Source: Propionicimonas paludicola
Lineage (GTDB): Bacteria > Actinomycetota > Actinomycetes > Propionibacteriales > Propionibacteriaceae
DNA length: 64,000 nucleotides
Direction of reading: 5' to 3'
NCBI RefSeq assembly: GCF_002563675.1
Contig: NZ_PDJC01000001.1
Span: 3,198,477 to 3,262,476 of the forward strand
Part shown: piece after piece, positions 1 through 7,951 of the stretch
How the letters are laid out: each line of letters starts with the position of its first letter
Position numbering within the stretch: the stretch's first letter is position 1
The notes under the pieces: model-generated
Seen by the model: the letters and a program-made list of their open reading frames with translations, nothing else
Databases searched by the model: none
What the model was told of the DNA's origin: nothing
Translations under genes and position numbers: made by a program

Positions 1-514
1 TCGACAAGAACGGCGGCCCGGCGAAGGCCACCTGGCCAGCGGTGATCGCCGCCGCCAGCTGCCCATAGCCGGCCTGGATGGCCTGGGTGACGGTGGCTGC
101 CGTCGCCTCGGTGCGCAGCAGTGCGGCCCATCCCGGGCTCAGCTGCTTGAGGGTGACTTCGTAGTTCACGATGTGTCCTTCCTGATCGATCAGCCGGTGC
201 AGATAGGCCAGCGCGCGTTGCTGCCGGTCCAGGTCGTCGGCCAGTCGTGCCTCGTGGCGTTGCAGCAGTGCGACCACCGACGACCGATCGGACGCGGCCA
301 GCACCTGCCCGATCTCGGCCAACGGCATCTGCACCTGGCGCAGCAGCCGGATCAGCTCGGCGGTGCCGACCTGCTCGTAGCTGTAGTAGCGATAGCCGCT
401 GCTCGGATCGACCCATGCCGGAACCAGCAGCCCGGCATCGGCGTAGTGGCGCAGGGTGCGGATGGACAGCCGGGTCGCCTGGGCGAACCGTCCGATCTGA
501 ATCATGTTGGCCAT
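1..514 (-). CDS. MerR-family transcriptional regulator with GyrI-like effector domain (3' end outside window)
   Basis: Reading the minus strand from an ATG at 514 gives a typical MerR N-terminal winged helix (IGRFAQATRLSIRTLRHY, then a GLLVPA..DPSSGYRYY wing), a dimerisation helix, and the start of a GyrI-like ligand-binding domain after residue about 115. The reading frame runs off the left edge, so about 171 codons are visible. GGAGG sits 5 nt before the ATG. The promoter at 533-563 has the 19-bp spacer typical of MerR-activated promoters, so autoregulation is likely. The family usually activates drug- or stress-response genes on binding a hydrophobic ligand; the ligand here is unknown. Confidence 0.9.
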   Translation of the reverse strand, partial: MANMIQIGRFAQATRLSIRTLRHYADAGLLVPAWVDPSSGYRYYSYEQVGTAELIRLLRQVQMPLAEIGQVLAASDRSSVVALLQRHEARLADDLDRQQRALAYLHRLIDQEGHIVNYEVTLKQLSPGWAALLRTEATAATVTQAIQAGYGQLAAAITAGQVAFAGPPFLS

Positions 515-532
515 CACTGCCTCCTGCAGACG

Positions 533-563
533 ATCCTGAACTCTCCCGTCACTGGAGAGTCAA
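533..563 (-). promoter_or_regulatory. MerR-type promoter and dyad operator
   Basis: On the minus strand TTGACT (558-563) and CAGGAT (533-538) are separated by 19 bp. The spacer carries the dyad ACTCTCC-N7-GGAGAGT (540-560). A long spacer with a centred dyad is the known design of MerR-family promoters, in which the activator untwists the DNA. It sits just upstream of the MerR gene, so autoregulation is inferred. Confidence 0.8.
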
Positions 564-590
564 GCAGACTGACGCCACCCCCACAGCAAA

Positions 591-603
591 GGGGGCAGTC
601 CCC
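591..603. repeat. REP-like palindrome GGGGGCAGTCCCC
   Basis: A short G/C palindrome lies between the MerR gene and the GyrI-like gene. A close relative is at 17084-17099, next to a GGGGACGGTTCC element, so it is probably part of the same dispersed intergenic repeat family. Confidence 0.45.
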
Positions 604-635
604 TTCTCGGTGGGCGCACATCGGTAAGGCGGTGC

Positions 636-1109
636 TCAGCGGTGTGCGATCGGGATCTGAATCTCGGTGATGTACTCCAGCGGGTCCATGGTGTCGGCCG
701 GCGAGACCAGATAGATCTCCCGCGGGTAGCCGATCGCCACATAGCCGTGCGAACTGATCCAGTCCTCGATGGCCCGGTAGGCCGGGCCGGCCTCGTCGTA
801 GGGGCCACGATGAATCGCGGTGGCCACCTCGCAGGCGGCCAGTTCAGTGCACCGGACGTCCCCGTCGGCAGGGAACGGCAAGGCGATCGGGAAGCCCAAC
901 TGGATCTGTGCCGGGTGGTCGTCGTCGAAGACCTGCTCCATGACGAAGAACGCGGAGCCGGCGAAGGCCACTCCGGCGCGAGTGATCGCCGCTGCCAACT
1001 GGGCATAGCCGGACTTGACCGCTGAGGACATGTTGGAGGGGTGGGCCTGCAACTCCAGGACAGCCGCATGCTGGGCCGGCAGTTGCCTGACGTCCACTTG
1101 GAACGACAT
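636..1109 (-). CDS. Stand-alone GyrI-like/AraC-effector-binding-domain protein
   Basis: This 157-residue protein consists only of a GyrI-like (SOUL/SbmC-type) ligand-binding fold. The ATG at 1109 is chosen because AGGAGG precedes it at good spacing; an upstream in-frame ATG has no such site. Residues 1-55 align closely with the sensor half of the neighbouring MerR protein (both share a GY.QLAAAIT..VAFAG core), and the DNA is also clearly similar, so the two arose by duplication. It has no DNA-binding domain. It could sequester the MerR ligand or bind a related small molecule; this is inference. Confidence 0.85.
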   Translation of the reverse strand: MSFQVDVRQLPAQHAAVLELQAHPSNMSSAVKSGYAQLAAAITRAGVAFAGSAFFVMEQVFDDDHPAQIQLGFPIALPFPADGDVRCTELAACEVATAIHRGPYDEAGPAYRAIEDWISSHGYVAIGYPREIYLVSPADTMDPLEYITEIQIPIAHR

Positions 1110-1237
1110 TCGCAGACCTCCTGTTCGGCGCACGCCGACCAGCGGCCCCGATGGATCAAGTGGAGTCCCGAACGACTGGCCCAGTCAAGGCCCCAACCGG
1201 CTACAAAGCAGCAGCCTTTCGGCTACCCACATGCCGA

Positions 1238-1268
1238 GGGCGCCCCGGATCAGTGATCCAGGACGCCC
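1238..1268 (-). terminator. Terminator-like hairpin after the DivIVA-like operon
   Basis: A GGGCG....GGATCA-G-TGATCC....CGCCC stem lies about 16 nt beyond the stop codon of the DivIVA-like gene (stop at 1284). The outer and inner arms pair perfectly and the middle carries two mismatches. There is no long U tract. It is also upstream of the GyrI-like gene on the same strand. Confidence 0.5.
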
Positions 1269-1283
1269 TTGAGGCCATGCGGG

Positions 1284-2306
1284 TCAGCTCTGGCTGGACT
1301 CGTCCACCACGTCGGCTGCCTCGGGGGTGACGGTCTCGACCGGACTGGCCGCCGAGGACGGAATCGGAGCGAACTCGATCTCGTCCAGTTCGGCCAGTGG
1401 CGAGGCCACGGTGCCGCCCAGGGTGGCCAGCATCTGCCGGACGTTGGCCAGCTGGGCGTTGATGGCGTCCCGGCGGCCGGTGGCGGCCTGGAGTTCACGC
1501 TCGGACTCGCGACGGATCTTCAGCGCGGCCAGGCGGGCTGCCTCGACGTGCTGGATGGCCTCTTCGCGGGCCGCCTTGATGGTCGACTCGGCGGCCAGCT
1601 TGGCCTCGGCCAGAGCCCGGTCGCCTTCCATCTCCAGGGCGACCTGACGCTCCTGTGCCCGGTTGATGGCCTGCTCGTTGGCGGCCATCTGCGCGGCGAA
1701 CTCCTCGGCGGCCTTGTCGCGACGCTCGGCAAGGGAACGCTCGAACTCGGCGGCGGCCGCTGCGGCGCGGGCCCGCTGGTGCTCGTAGACGGCCTCGGCC
1801 TCTTCGCGGCGAGCCACGGCCTCCCGATCGGCGTAGTCGACGATCTCGTCGGCCTGCCGCTTGGCGGCCTCGACGATCCGAGCCGCCTCGGTGTCAGCCT
1901 TGCTCACCACGTCGCGGGCGTAGCGGTCGGCTGCGCTCTTGGTCTGGTTGGCGGCCTCCTCAGCCTCGGCGGAGAGCCGCTCGGCCTCGGCCTTGGCGCG
2001 GGTCTTCAGCTCGTCAGCCTCGTCCTCGGCCAGGGCCAGCATCCGGCCGATCCGGGCGCCGAGGTCGTTGAAGCTCGGCTGGTCGGACGGCTGGTTCTGC
2101 TCGACCGCGGCGAGCCGGGTGCGGTAGCCGCTCAACTGCTCCTCCAGCTGGGCCACGGTGGCCTGCAGCTTGGTGGACTCGATGGCGCTGTCCGCCGCCT
2201 CCGACCGGGCTTGGTCACGGGCCTTGGCCAAATCACCAATAGCGCGGTCGACCTCGGTCGGATCGTAGCCGCGCAGCACCGTCTTGAATCCGGGGATCTG
2301 GATCAT
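1284..2306 (-). CDS. DivIVA-domain coiled-coil protein
   Basis: This 340-residue protein begins with a DivIVA-like motif (residues 6-22, F..VLRGYDPTEVDRAI). It is followed from about residue 25 to 290 by a charged, alanine-rich coiled coil and ends in an acidic tail (about 300-340). In actinobacteria such proteins (Wag31/DivIVA relatives) mark curved membrane or cell poles and scaffold polar growth; the precise role here is unknown. Its ATG overlaps the stop of the upstream coiled-coil gene by 4 nt, so the pair is translationally coupled and the products probably assemble together. Confidence 0.8.
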   Translation of the reverse strand: MIQIPGFKTVLRGYDPTEVDRAIGDLAKARDQARSEAADSAIESTKLQATVAQLEEQLSGYRTRLAAVEQNQPSDQPSFNDLGARIGRMLALAEDEADELKTRAKAEAERLSAEAEEAANQTKSAADRYARDVVSKADTEAARIVEAAKRQADEIVDYADREAVARREEAEAVYEHQRARAAAAAAEFERSLAERRDKAAEEFAAQMAANEQAINRAQERQVALEMEGDRALAEAKLAAESTIKAAREEAIQHVEAARLAALKIRRESERELQAATGRRDAINAQLANVRQMLATLGGTVASPLAELDEIEFAPIPSSAASPVETVTPEAADVVDESSQS

Positions 2307-3733
2307 CTCTGTTCTTCCATTCCTTGCTGGTTCGCTGCTGCGGGTCGTTCGGCGGCAAGCGCCTCAATGACCCCGGATAGGTGCCCTAGTTGGGCGGTGA
2401 TGTCTTCTCGTCTCTTGGCCAACACCGACACCTCGGCGCGGGCGCGCTCCATCTGGGCTCGGGCCTCCGCGCGCACAGCATCGGCATCAGCACGTGCTTG
2501 GTTTAGCAGATCAACCGCCTCCCGGCGGATCTCTCCAGCTTTTTCATATGTATCACGCTGCAAGCGCTCGAGATCGTTGGTGGTTCGCTCCCTGATCAGC
2601 CGGGCGCCGCTCTCGGCTTCCTCGACCCGCAAGCGGGCCCGTTCCAGCTGGGCGGTGACCTCGACGTTGGCGTTGCGGAGCTCGCGTTCGGCCTCGTCCT
2701 TCGCGCGCTGGACGGTGTTGTCCGCTTCGATCCTGGCCGCGTCGAGTACCGCCTTGGCCTTGGTCTCGATCTCGATGGCGGTCGCCTTCGCGGCGGCGAT
2801 GGCGGCCGCATTGCGGTGCTCGGTGGTGGTGGCGGCGATCTGCGCCTTCTCCCGGATGTCCCGGACGTGGGCAGCGACCTTGTCGCGCTCGGTGCGCTTG
2901 ATGTTCTCCACCTCGGCCGCCACGCTCTCGTGCATCTCGGCCGCCTCTTCCTTCACCCGGGCGGCTTCGGCGTTGGCCGCGGCCAGCAGGCCGTCGGCGT
3001 AGCGGCGGGCCTCGTCGATCAGTCGCTCCCGTTCCGCCTGGGCTGCGCTCACCTCGGCCAGCGCGGTCTGCTTCAGCTCGGCCAGCTCGGCGTCGGACTC
3101 GGAGCGCTGCCTGGCCAGATCCGCTTCGACCTCGGCCCGATGCTGATCCAGATCGGCGGTGGTGGTGTCGGCCAGCTCGGCCAGTTCCTTGGCCAGCCGA
3201 TCGCGGCGCTGGGCCTCCTCGGCAGCCAGCACCTGCTGCCGGCTCTCCACCTGGGCGTCCAGCTCGGCCAGCTTCGCCTCGGCGGTGTGCTGAGCGTCGA
3301 TGGTGGCGGCGGTGGCCTCCTCCAGCATCTGCTCGGCCTTCTGCCGGGCCTCAGCGACCAGCCGGTCGGCGTCCTCACGGGCACGGGCCAGCACCTCGGC
3401 CGCGGTGTGCTCGGCGGTCTGGGTGATCATGGTGGCCTGCTCGGTGGCGTCCGAGAGCAGGCTCAGGGCGTCCCGGTGGGAGTCCTCCAAGCGAGAGTTG
3501 GCGGTGGCGATCGCGGCGGCGACGTCAGCTTCGCGCTCGGCGATCTCGCTGTTCAGCTGCTCGAGGACCTCACGCTGGGCGATGATCTCGGAGCGAATCT
3601 GGTCGGCTTCGGCCTGGGCCTCGATCCGCAGTTGGTCCGCGAGGTTCTGCGCATGGGTGAGGATCTCAGTGGCGTGCCGGGTGAGATCACTGCCGGCCTG
3701 CTGATCGCCAGGGACGGCAGAAGAGTCGGACAC
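2303..3733 (-). CDS. Long alanine/glutamate-rich coiled-coil protein (cytoskeletal, Scy/FilP-like)
   Basis: About 476 residues, almost entirely heptad-like coiled coil from residue 20 to 470, rich in A, E, R and D, with no catalytic motif, signal peptide or membrane segment. A GTG start at 3733 is chosen because the coding character begins there; in-frame codons further upstream read through the intergenic region shared with thrC. Its composition resembles actinobacterial cytoskeletal filaments (Scy, FilP), but the orthology is unproven. It is coupled to the DivIVA-domain gene by a 4-nt overlap, which supports a role in a polar or filament scaffold. Confidence 0.75.
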   Translation of the reverse strand: MSDSSAVPGDQQAGSDLTRHATEILTHAQNLADQLRIEAQAEADQIRSEIIAQREVLEQLNSEIAEREADVAAAIATANSRLEDSHRDALSLLSDATEQATMITQTAEHTAAEVLARAREDADRLVAEARQKAEQMLEEATAATIDAQHTAEAKLAELDAQVESRQQVLAAEEAQRRDRLAKELAELADTTTADLDQHRAEVEADLARQRSESDAELAELKQTALAEVSAAQAERERLIDEARRYADGLLAAANAEAARVKEEAAEMHESVAAEVENIKRTERDKVAAHVRDIREKAQIAATTTEHRNAAAIAAAKATAIEIETKAKAVLDAARIEADNTVQRAKDEAERELRNANVEVTAQLERARLRVEEAESGARLIRERTTNDLERLQRDTYEKAGEIRREAVDLLNQARADADAVRAEARAQMERARAEVSVLAKRREDITAQLGHLSGVIEALAAERPAAANQQGMEEQR

Positions 3734-3863
3734 AGACAAATGTTCCCGGTAATCCCTTGTCGGGGCAACCCGCCACCCCCATTTTGACGAGACTGTCTGA
3801 GGTTCTGGTCCAGCGTTATCGGGCGAAATACTCCACATCCGGTGCCCGGGTAGAGTTCGGCGG

Positions 3864-5318
3864 GTGCAGTACGTCTCCACCAGGTCCCTCGAGGCAGCGA
3901 CCACGTTCGGTTTCAGCGACATCCTGTTGGCCGGTTTGGCCGCGGACGGCGGCCTGTTCGTGCCCGCCGAGTATCCGCGCCTGACGGCTGCTGAGCTAGC
4001 CAGCTGGCGGGAAACCCTGCGGGTCGAGGGGTACGCGGCGTTGGCTCACGCGGTCTTGTCGAGGTTCATCACCGACATCGATTCGGCGGCTCTGCGGACG
4101 CTGTGTGACCGGGCCTACAACGATCAGGTTTTCGCCACCGCCGACATCGTTCCGGTTTCCGAGCTCGACGGTGGATTGTGGCTGGGGCATCTTTCCGACG
4201 GCCCGACCGCTGCATTCAAAGACTTGGCGATGCAATTGTTGGGTCAGTTCTTCGAGTACGAGCTGGCTCGTCGCGGAACCACGCTGAACATCCTCGGCGC
4301 AACCAGTGGCGATACCGGATCGGCGGCCGAGCACGCCATGCTCGGACGGCGTGGCATCCGGGTCTTCATGCTCACTCCAGCCGGTCGGATGACGCCCTTC
4401 CAGCAGGCCCAGATGTTCAGCTTGGATGACCCGTCGATCGTGAACATCGCGGTGGACGGCGTCTTCGACGACTGCCAGGACCTGGTCAAGGCGGTGGCTG
4501 GTGACCTGGAGTTCAAGCAGCGCTACGCGCTCGGTGCCGTGAACTCGATCAACTGGGCCCGGTTGGTGGCCCAGGTGGTCTACTACGTGGCCTGCTGGCT
4601 GCGGGTCACCACCTCCGATGATCAGCAGGTCGACTTCTGCGTCCCCACCGGGAACTTCGGCAACATCTGCGCCGGCCACGTGGCCCGGATGATCGGGATC
4701 CCGATCAACACCTTGGTGCTGGCCACCAATGAGAACAACGTGCTCGACGAGTTCTTCCGCACCGGCGTCTACCGGGTGCGCAGCTCGGCCGAGACGGCGG
4801 CCACCTCGAGCCCGAGCATGGACATCTCCAAGGCATCCAACTTCGAGCGATTCATCTTCGACCTGCTCGGCCGCGATGGGGCCCGGGTGCGCCGGCTGTT
4901 CGGTGAGGAACTGGCCAGCAAGGGCTACTTCGACCTGTCCGACACTCCCGAGTTCGCCGAGCTGCGTGCCCGCTATGGGTTCGTCTCCGGCTCGTCCAGC
5001 CATGCCGACCGGCTCGCCCAGATCCGTGAGGTCTACGCCCGGAACGGGGTCCTCATCGACCCGCACACGGCGGACGCGGTGAAGGTGGCCCGCGAGTTCG
5101 TCCAGCCCGGGGTGCCGATGATCGTGTTGGAGACCGCGCTGCCGGTGAAGTTCGCCGAGACCATCATTGAGGCGGTCGGGGTGGTGCCGGAGCGTCCGGC
5201 CCGTTTCGACGGGATCGAGGACTTGCCGCGCCGGGTGGTCGAGCTGCCCAATGACCCGGACGCCTTGAAGCGGCTCATCGCCGAGCGGGCCGAGCCGGTG
5301 CCGGACCTCCCTCGCTGA
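3864..5318 (+). CDS. thrC: Threonine synthase
   Basis: Converts O-phosphohomoserine to L-threonine using PLP, the last step of threonine synthesis, in the cytosol. At 484 residues it is the longer ThrC type, with the N-terminal YVSTR start, the PLP lysine in TAAFKDL (K119), the GATSGDTGSAA phosphate-binding loop, and the NINWARLV..QVVYY-type core (here NSINWARLVAQ). It stands alone, divergent from the coiled-coil operon. The GTG start is 7 nt after a TAGAGT -10 hexamer (3851-3856) and no Shine-Dalgarno is visible, so the mRNA is probably leaderless. Confidence 0.97.
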   Translation: MQYVSTRSLEAATTFGFSDILLAGLAADGGLFVPAEYPRLTAAELASWRETLRVEGYAALAHAVLSRFITDIDSAALRTLCDRAYNDQVFATADIVPVSELDGGLWLGHLSDGPTAAFKDLAMQLLGQFFEYELARRGTTLNILGATSGDTGSAAEHAMLGRRGIRVFMLTPAGRMTPFQQAQMFSLDDPSIVNIAVDGVFDDCQDLVKAVAGDLEFKQRYALGAVNSINWARLVAQVVYYVACWLRVTTSDDQQVDFCVPTGNFGNICAGHVARMIGIPINTLVLATNENNVLDEFFRTGVYRVRSSAETAATSSPSMDISKASNFERFIFDLLGRDGARVRRLFGEELASKGYFDLSDTPEFAELRARYGFVSGSSSHADRLAQIREVYARNGVLIDPHTADAVKVAREFVQPGVPMIVLETALPVKFAETIIEAVGVVPERPARFDGIEDLPRRVVELPNDPDALKRLIAERAEPVPDLPR

Positions 5319-5343
5319 ACCGCGGCGGATTAGGCTCAGCGAC

Positions 5344-5868
5344 GTGCGATCTGACGAGCTCCGGGTGCTCTACTCCCGCCTGGTGGTGACCAGTTGCGAG
5401 TGGCGGACGATCGGCGTGGCCGATCCGGAGGAGCTGGCCGAGCGGGTCTTCGCCCGGCTGGACCGTGAGGCCGATGCCGATCTGGCCGACCTGTACCGCG
5501 AGGTCGACCGGGTCGTCTTCCTGGCTTTCGAGGAGTACTCCGATCGGCTCGGGCTGATGGAGAAGTTCCGCAACCTGGGGACGCCGCCGCCGGCCCGTCC
5601 GGCCCGGCTGATGCTGGACGCGCTGAGCAAGCTCAACACCCGGGATCGGGCGCTGCTGCAGCGTCGCCATTGGGACGAACTGGACGCTCTGGAACTGGCC
5701 GAGTCGCTGCGCTGGCCGGTGGAGCAGGCCGTGGCCCGGCTCGGCAGGGCCGAGGCGCGATTCCTGGCCAAGGCGCGGCGGACCCGTCCGGAGCTGGAAC
5801 CGTCCGCGGTGCCGTCCCTGATCGCTTCACTCAAGCCGGGCCAGCACCGGCGGTACCCGGCTCGCTGA
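5344..5868 (+). CDS. Hypothetical protein with sigma-factor region-4-like HTH
   Basis: 174 residues. Residues about 90-145 (LSKLNTRDRALLQRRHW...LGRAEARFLAKARR) resemble the region 4 helix-turn-helix of sigma-70-family factors. Residues 10-80 are helical and could be a degenerate region 2, but lack a clear DA.DL.Q motif. The GTG start lies 7 nt after TAGGCT (5331-5336), suggesting leaderless transcription separate from thrC 25 nt upstream. It may be a sigma-like regulator or an anti-sigma partner; no function is assigned. Confidence 0.55.
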   Translation: MRSDELRVLYSRLVVTSCEWRTIGVADPEELAERVFARLDREADADLADLYREVDRVVFLAFEEYSDRLGLMEKFRNLGTPPPARPARLMLDALSKLNTRDRALLQRRHWDELDALELAESLRWPVEQAVARLGRAEARFLAKARRTRPELEPSAVPSLIASLKPGQHRRYPAR

Positions 5869-5876
5869 GGCCGGGC

Positions 5877-6788
5877 TCAGCTGAGCAGCAGGTACAGCGT
5901 CGGCATGGCGACGATCGCCACCAGCACGCTGACCGAGTTCGCGAAGCTGGCCAGTTCGACGTCGAGCTCGGCTTCGGCGCAGAACGCCGGCATCATGGCC
6001 GCGATCGGGGCGAACAGCAGCATCACCACAACCACCCGGGCATCTGTCGGCAACGGCAGCAGGTACCAGGAGGCCACCCCGACCACCAGGCCGAACACAT
6101 AGCGGCGGGCCAGTAGCCGCGCTGCGTCGAGGTACTTGGCTCGGCTCAGTCGCAGGTCCAGGCCGATGCCGATCATCAGCATGGCCAGGAAGGGGTTCGC
6201 CGCGCCGACCGTCGAGGTGAACACGATGAGTTGGTCGGGCAGTCGCAGGTTGAGCAGTTGCATGACCAGCAGCGTCACGTAGGTCACGAAGACCGGGTTG
6301 GTACCGACCTTGCGCAGCAAGGCGCTCAGCCGCAGCCGTCCGGACGGGTGCACCAACGACATGCCCCAGCCGTAGGCGATGCCCGCGCTGGCCACCGCGG
6401 TGCCGATGTCGAACAGCGAGGAGAAGACCATCGCGTGCGGACCGACCAGGCCGGACAGGTACGGGGTGGAGAAGGCGCCGATGTTGTAGCTGCCGGAGTT
6501 GAAGACGGCGAACGCCTGGTCCTGCCGACTGCGTCGTCGGGTTTGCAGGTAGCCGATCACTTGGAGAGCGACGTTCACCAGCAGCCCGAAGACGGCCAGA
6601 CCGAGCAGGGCGAACTCGACGTGGAAGGTGTTGAAGCTGGTGAACAGGGCACACGGCAGGGTCACGCCCAGCACGATCTTGGAGAACTTGCTGAAGTCGG
6701 ACGTGCTCACCCAGCCGGCCCGCTTGGCCAGCTGGCCGATGCCAATGATGGCGACCAGGCTCAGCGCGCGCAGCAGGGTATCCAGCAC
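5877..6788 (-). CDS. AEC-family (auxin efflux carrier-like) transporter
   Basis: 303 residues with about ten hydrophobic segments in two repeats of five, and the family hallmarks NSGSYNIGAFSTPYL in the first half and FLAMLMIGIGLDL at the start of the second. The AEC family exports or imports small organic acids such as malate or malonate; the substrate cannot be read from sequence. The GTG start at 6788 is 6 nt after TAGCGT, a leaderless arrangement. It ends 8 nt from the convergent sigma-like gene. Confidence 0.85.
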   Translation of the reverse strand: MLDTLLRALSLVAIIGIGQLAKRAGWVSTSDFSKFSKIVLGVTLPCALFTSFNTFHVEFALLGLAVFGLLVNVALQVIGYLQTRRRSRQDQAFAVFNSGSYNIGAFSTPYLSGLVGPHAMVFSSLFDIGTAVASAGIAYGWGMSLVHPSGRLRLSALLRKVGTNPVFVTYVTLLVMQLLNLRLPDQLIVFTSTVGAANPFLAMLMIGIGLDLRLSRAKYLDAARLLARRYVFGLVVGVASWYLLPLPTDARVVVVMLLFAPIAAMMPAFCAEAELDVELASFANSVSVLVAIVAMPTLYLLLS

Positions 6789-6843
6789 GTCCGCACGCTA
6801 CCGCCTCGGTCTGCCCGCCCCCGACTCCGTCCCACCGCCGACT

Positions 6844-6917
6844 CCGTCCCACCGGCCACGGGGCGCCCCGGCCCCGCCTCCCGTCCCACCGGCCACGGGG
6901 CGCCCCGGCCCCGCCTC
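6844..6917. repeat. Two perfect tandem copies of a 37-bp GC-rich unit
   Basis: Positions 6844-6880 and 6881-6917 are identical. A partial 17-bp tandem (6821-6837 and 6838-6854) precedes them. The repeats lie in the 465-bp gap between the divergent AEC transporter and pdxH genes, which holds no convincing gene. Confidence 0.85.
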
Positions 6918-7006
6918 CCGGTTCCCGCTACCGAGAGCAACTCTTGCTGCCGAAATTCCGGTAGCGGGAGTTCCATTCGGTAGCGCGAACGGGTTTGGGG
7001 GGCGGC
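6917..7006. repeat. 90-bp direct repeat, copy 1
   Basis: Identical to 7111-7200 except at one base. It contains the inverted repeat CCCGCTACCG / CGGTAGCGGG and a further CGGTAGCGCG echo, so the transcript would form a hairpin. Both copies lie between the AEC transporter and pdxH. Confidence 0.85.
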
Positions 7007-7110
7007 CAGGAGCTGGCTCGGAGGGGGCGGGACGACTCGGAATGGTCTCGCCCCACCGTGCCTCGCCCGGGTCCTCCGTCCCGGATCTGCCCAGCCCCGA
7101 CCGGCTCCTG

Positions 7111-7200
7111 CCCGGTTCCCGCTACCGAGAGCAACTCTTGCTGCCGAAATTCCGGTAGCAGGAGTTCCATTCGGTAGCGCGAACGGGTTTGGGGGGCGGC
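7111..7200. repeat. 90-bp direct repeat, copy 2
   Basis: Second copy, 104 bp after the first. The single difference changes one arm of the internal hairpin (GGTAGCAGGAG instead of GGTAGCGGGAG). It ends 41 bp before the pdxH -10 box. Confidence 0.85.
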
Positions 7201-7253
7201 TCCGCCGCTGGCCCGGGGTGAGGGACGGCGTCGGGCGGGCCTACCCTTGCAGG

Positions 7254-7886
7254 GTGGACCTCAGTGAGATGCGGATCAGTTACGAGCGCGACGAGTTGGA
7301 CGAGAGCGCGGCCGGCAATGCGCCGCTGGAGCTCTTCGAGCGCTGGCTGGCCCAGGCGATCGCGGCCAAGGTGCCCGAGCCGAACGCCATGACGCTGGCC
7401 ACGGTCGGGCCGGACGGGCAGCCGTCCACCCGGATCGTGTTGGTGAAGAGCTGCGACGCCTCCGGGGTGGTCTTCTACACCAACTACGACAGCCGCAAGG
7501 CCCGCGAGCTGGCCGGCAACCCGAAGGCTGCTCTGCAGTTCCACTGGGTCGAGCTGCAGCGAGTGATCCGAATCGAGGGGACGGTTGAGCTCACCTCCGA
7601 CGAGGAGTCGGACGCCTACTTCGCGTCCCGCCCGATCGACTCGCGGATCGGCGCCTGGGCGTCCCCGCAGAGCCAGGTGATCGCCAACCGAGGCGTCCTG
7701 GTGGCCAATGTGGCCAAGGTCGCCGCGAGCCACGGGCTGAACCCGCCGCGTCCGCCGAACTGGGGCGGCTACCGGCTGGTCCCGCACACCTGGGAGTTCT
7801 GGCAGGGCCGCAAGTCCCGGCTGCACGACCGGATCCGGTTCACCCGCCAACCCGACGGCTGGCGCAAGGAGCGGCTAGCTCCCTAG
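7254..7886 (+). CDS. pdxH: Pyridoxamine/pyridoxine 5'-phosphate oxidase
   Basis: FMN-dependent oxidation of PNP or PMP to pyridoxal 5'-phosphate in the vitamin B6 salvage pathway, cytosolic. The 210-residue protein has the family hallmarks [19 protein letters not shown], the [20 protein letters not shown] segment, and the C-terminal [15 protein letters not shown] signature. The GTG start (VDLSEMR) is chosen because it aligns with family N-termini and lies 6 nt after a TACCCT -10 box (7242-7247), implying a leaderless mRNA. It precedes a PLP-dependent aminotransferase, consistent with shared cofactor use. Confidence 0.95.
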   Translation: MDLSEMRISYERDELDESAAGNAPLELFERWLAQAIAAKVPEPNAMTLATVGPDGQPSTRIVLVKSCDASGVVFYTNYDSRKARELAGNPKAALQFHWVELQRVIRIEGTVELTSDEESDAYFASRPIDSRIGAWASPQSQVIANRGVLVANVAKVAASHGLNPPRPPNWGGYRLVPHTWEFWQGRKSRLHDRIRFTRQPDGWRKERLAP

Positions 7887-7951
7887 CCGGGGCAGGGTCG
7901 CGGGTTGGACGACCCCTGCCCGCGCGCACCGCAGCGTGAAACCATCGGCTG

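Noticed and set aside
1269..3787. Long plus-strand open frames opposite the coiled-coil genes
   Set aside because: They are antisense shadows caused by high GC and Ala/Glu-rich coding on the minus strand; their products are Gly/Leu/Gln-rich without domain motifs, and the minus-strand genes have starts, couplings and a DivIVA motif.
6844..7200. Possible CRISPR array
   Set aside because: Repeats are tandem or only two copies, without regular unique spacers and with no cas genes nearby.
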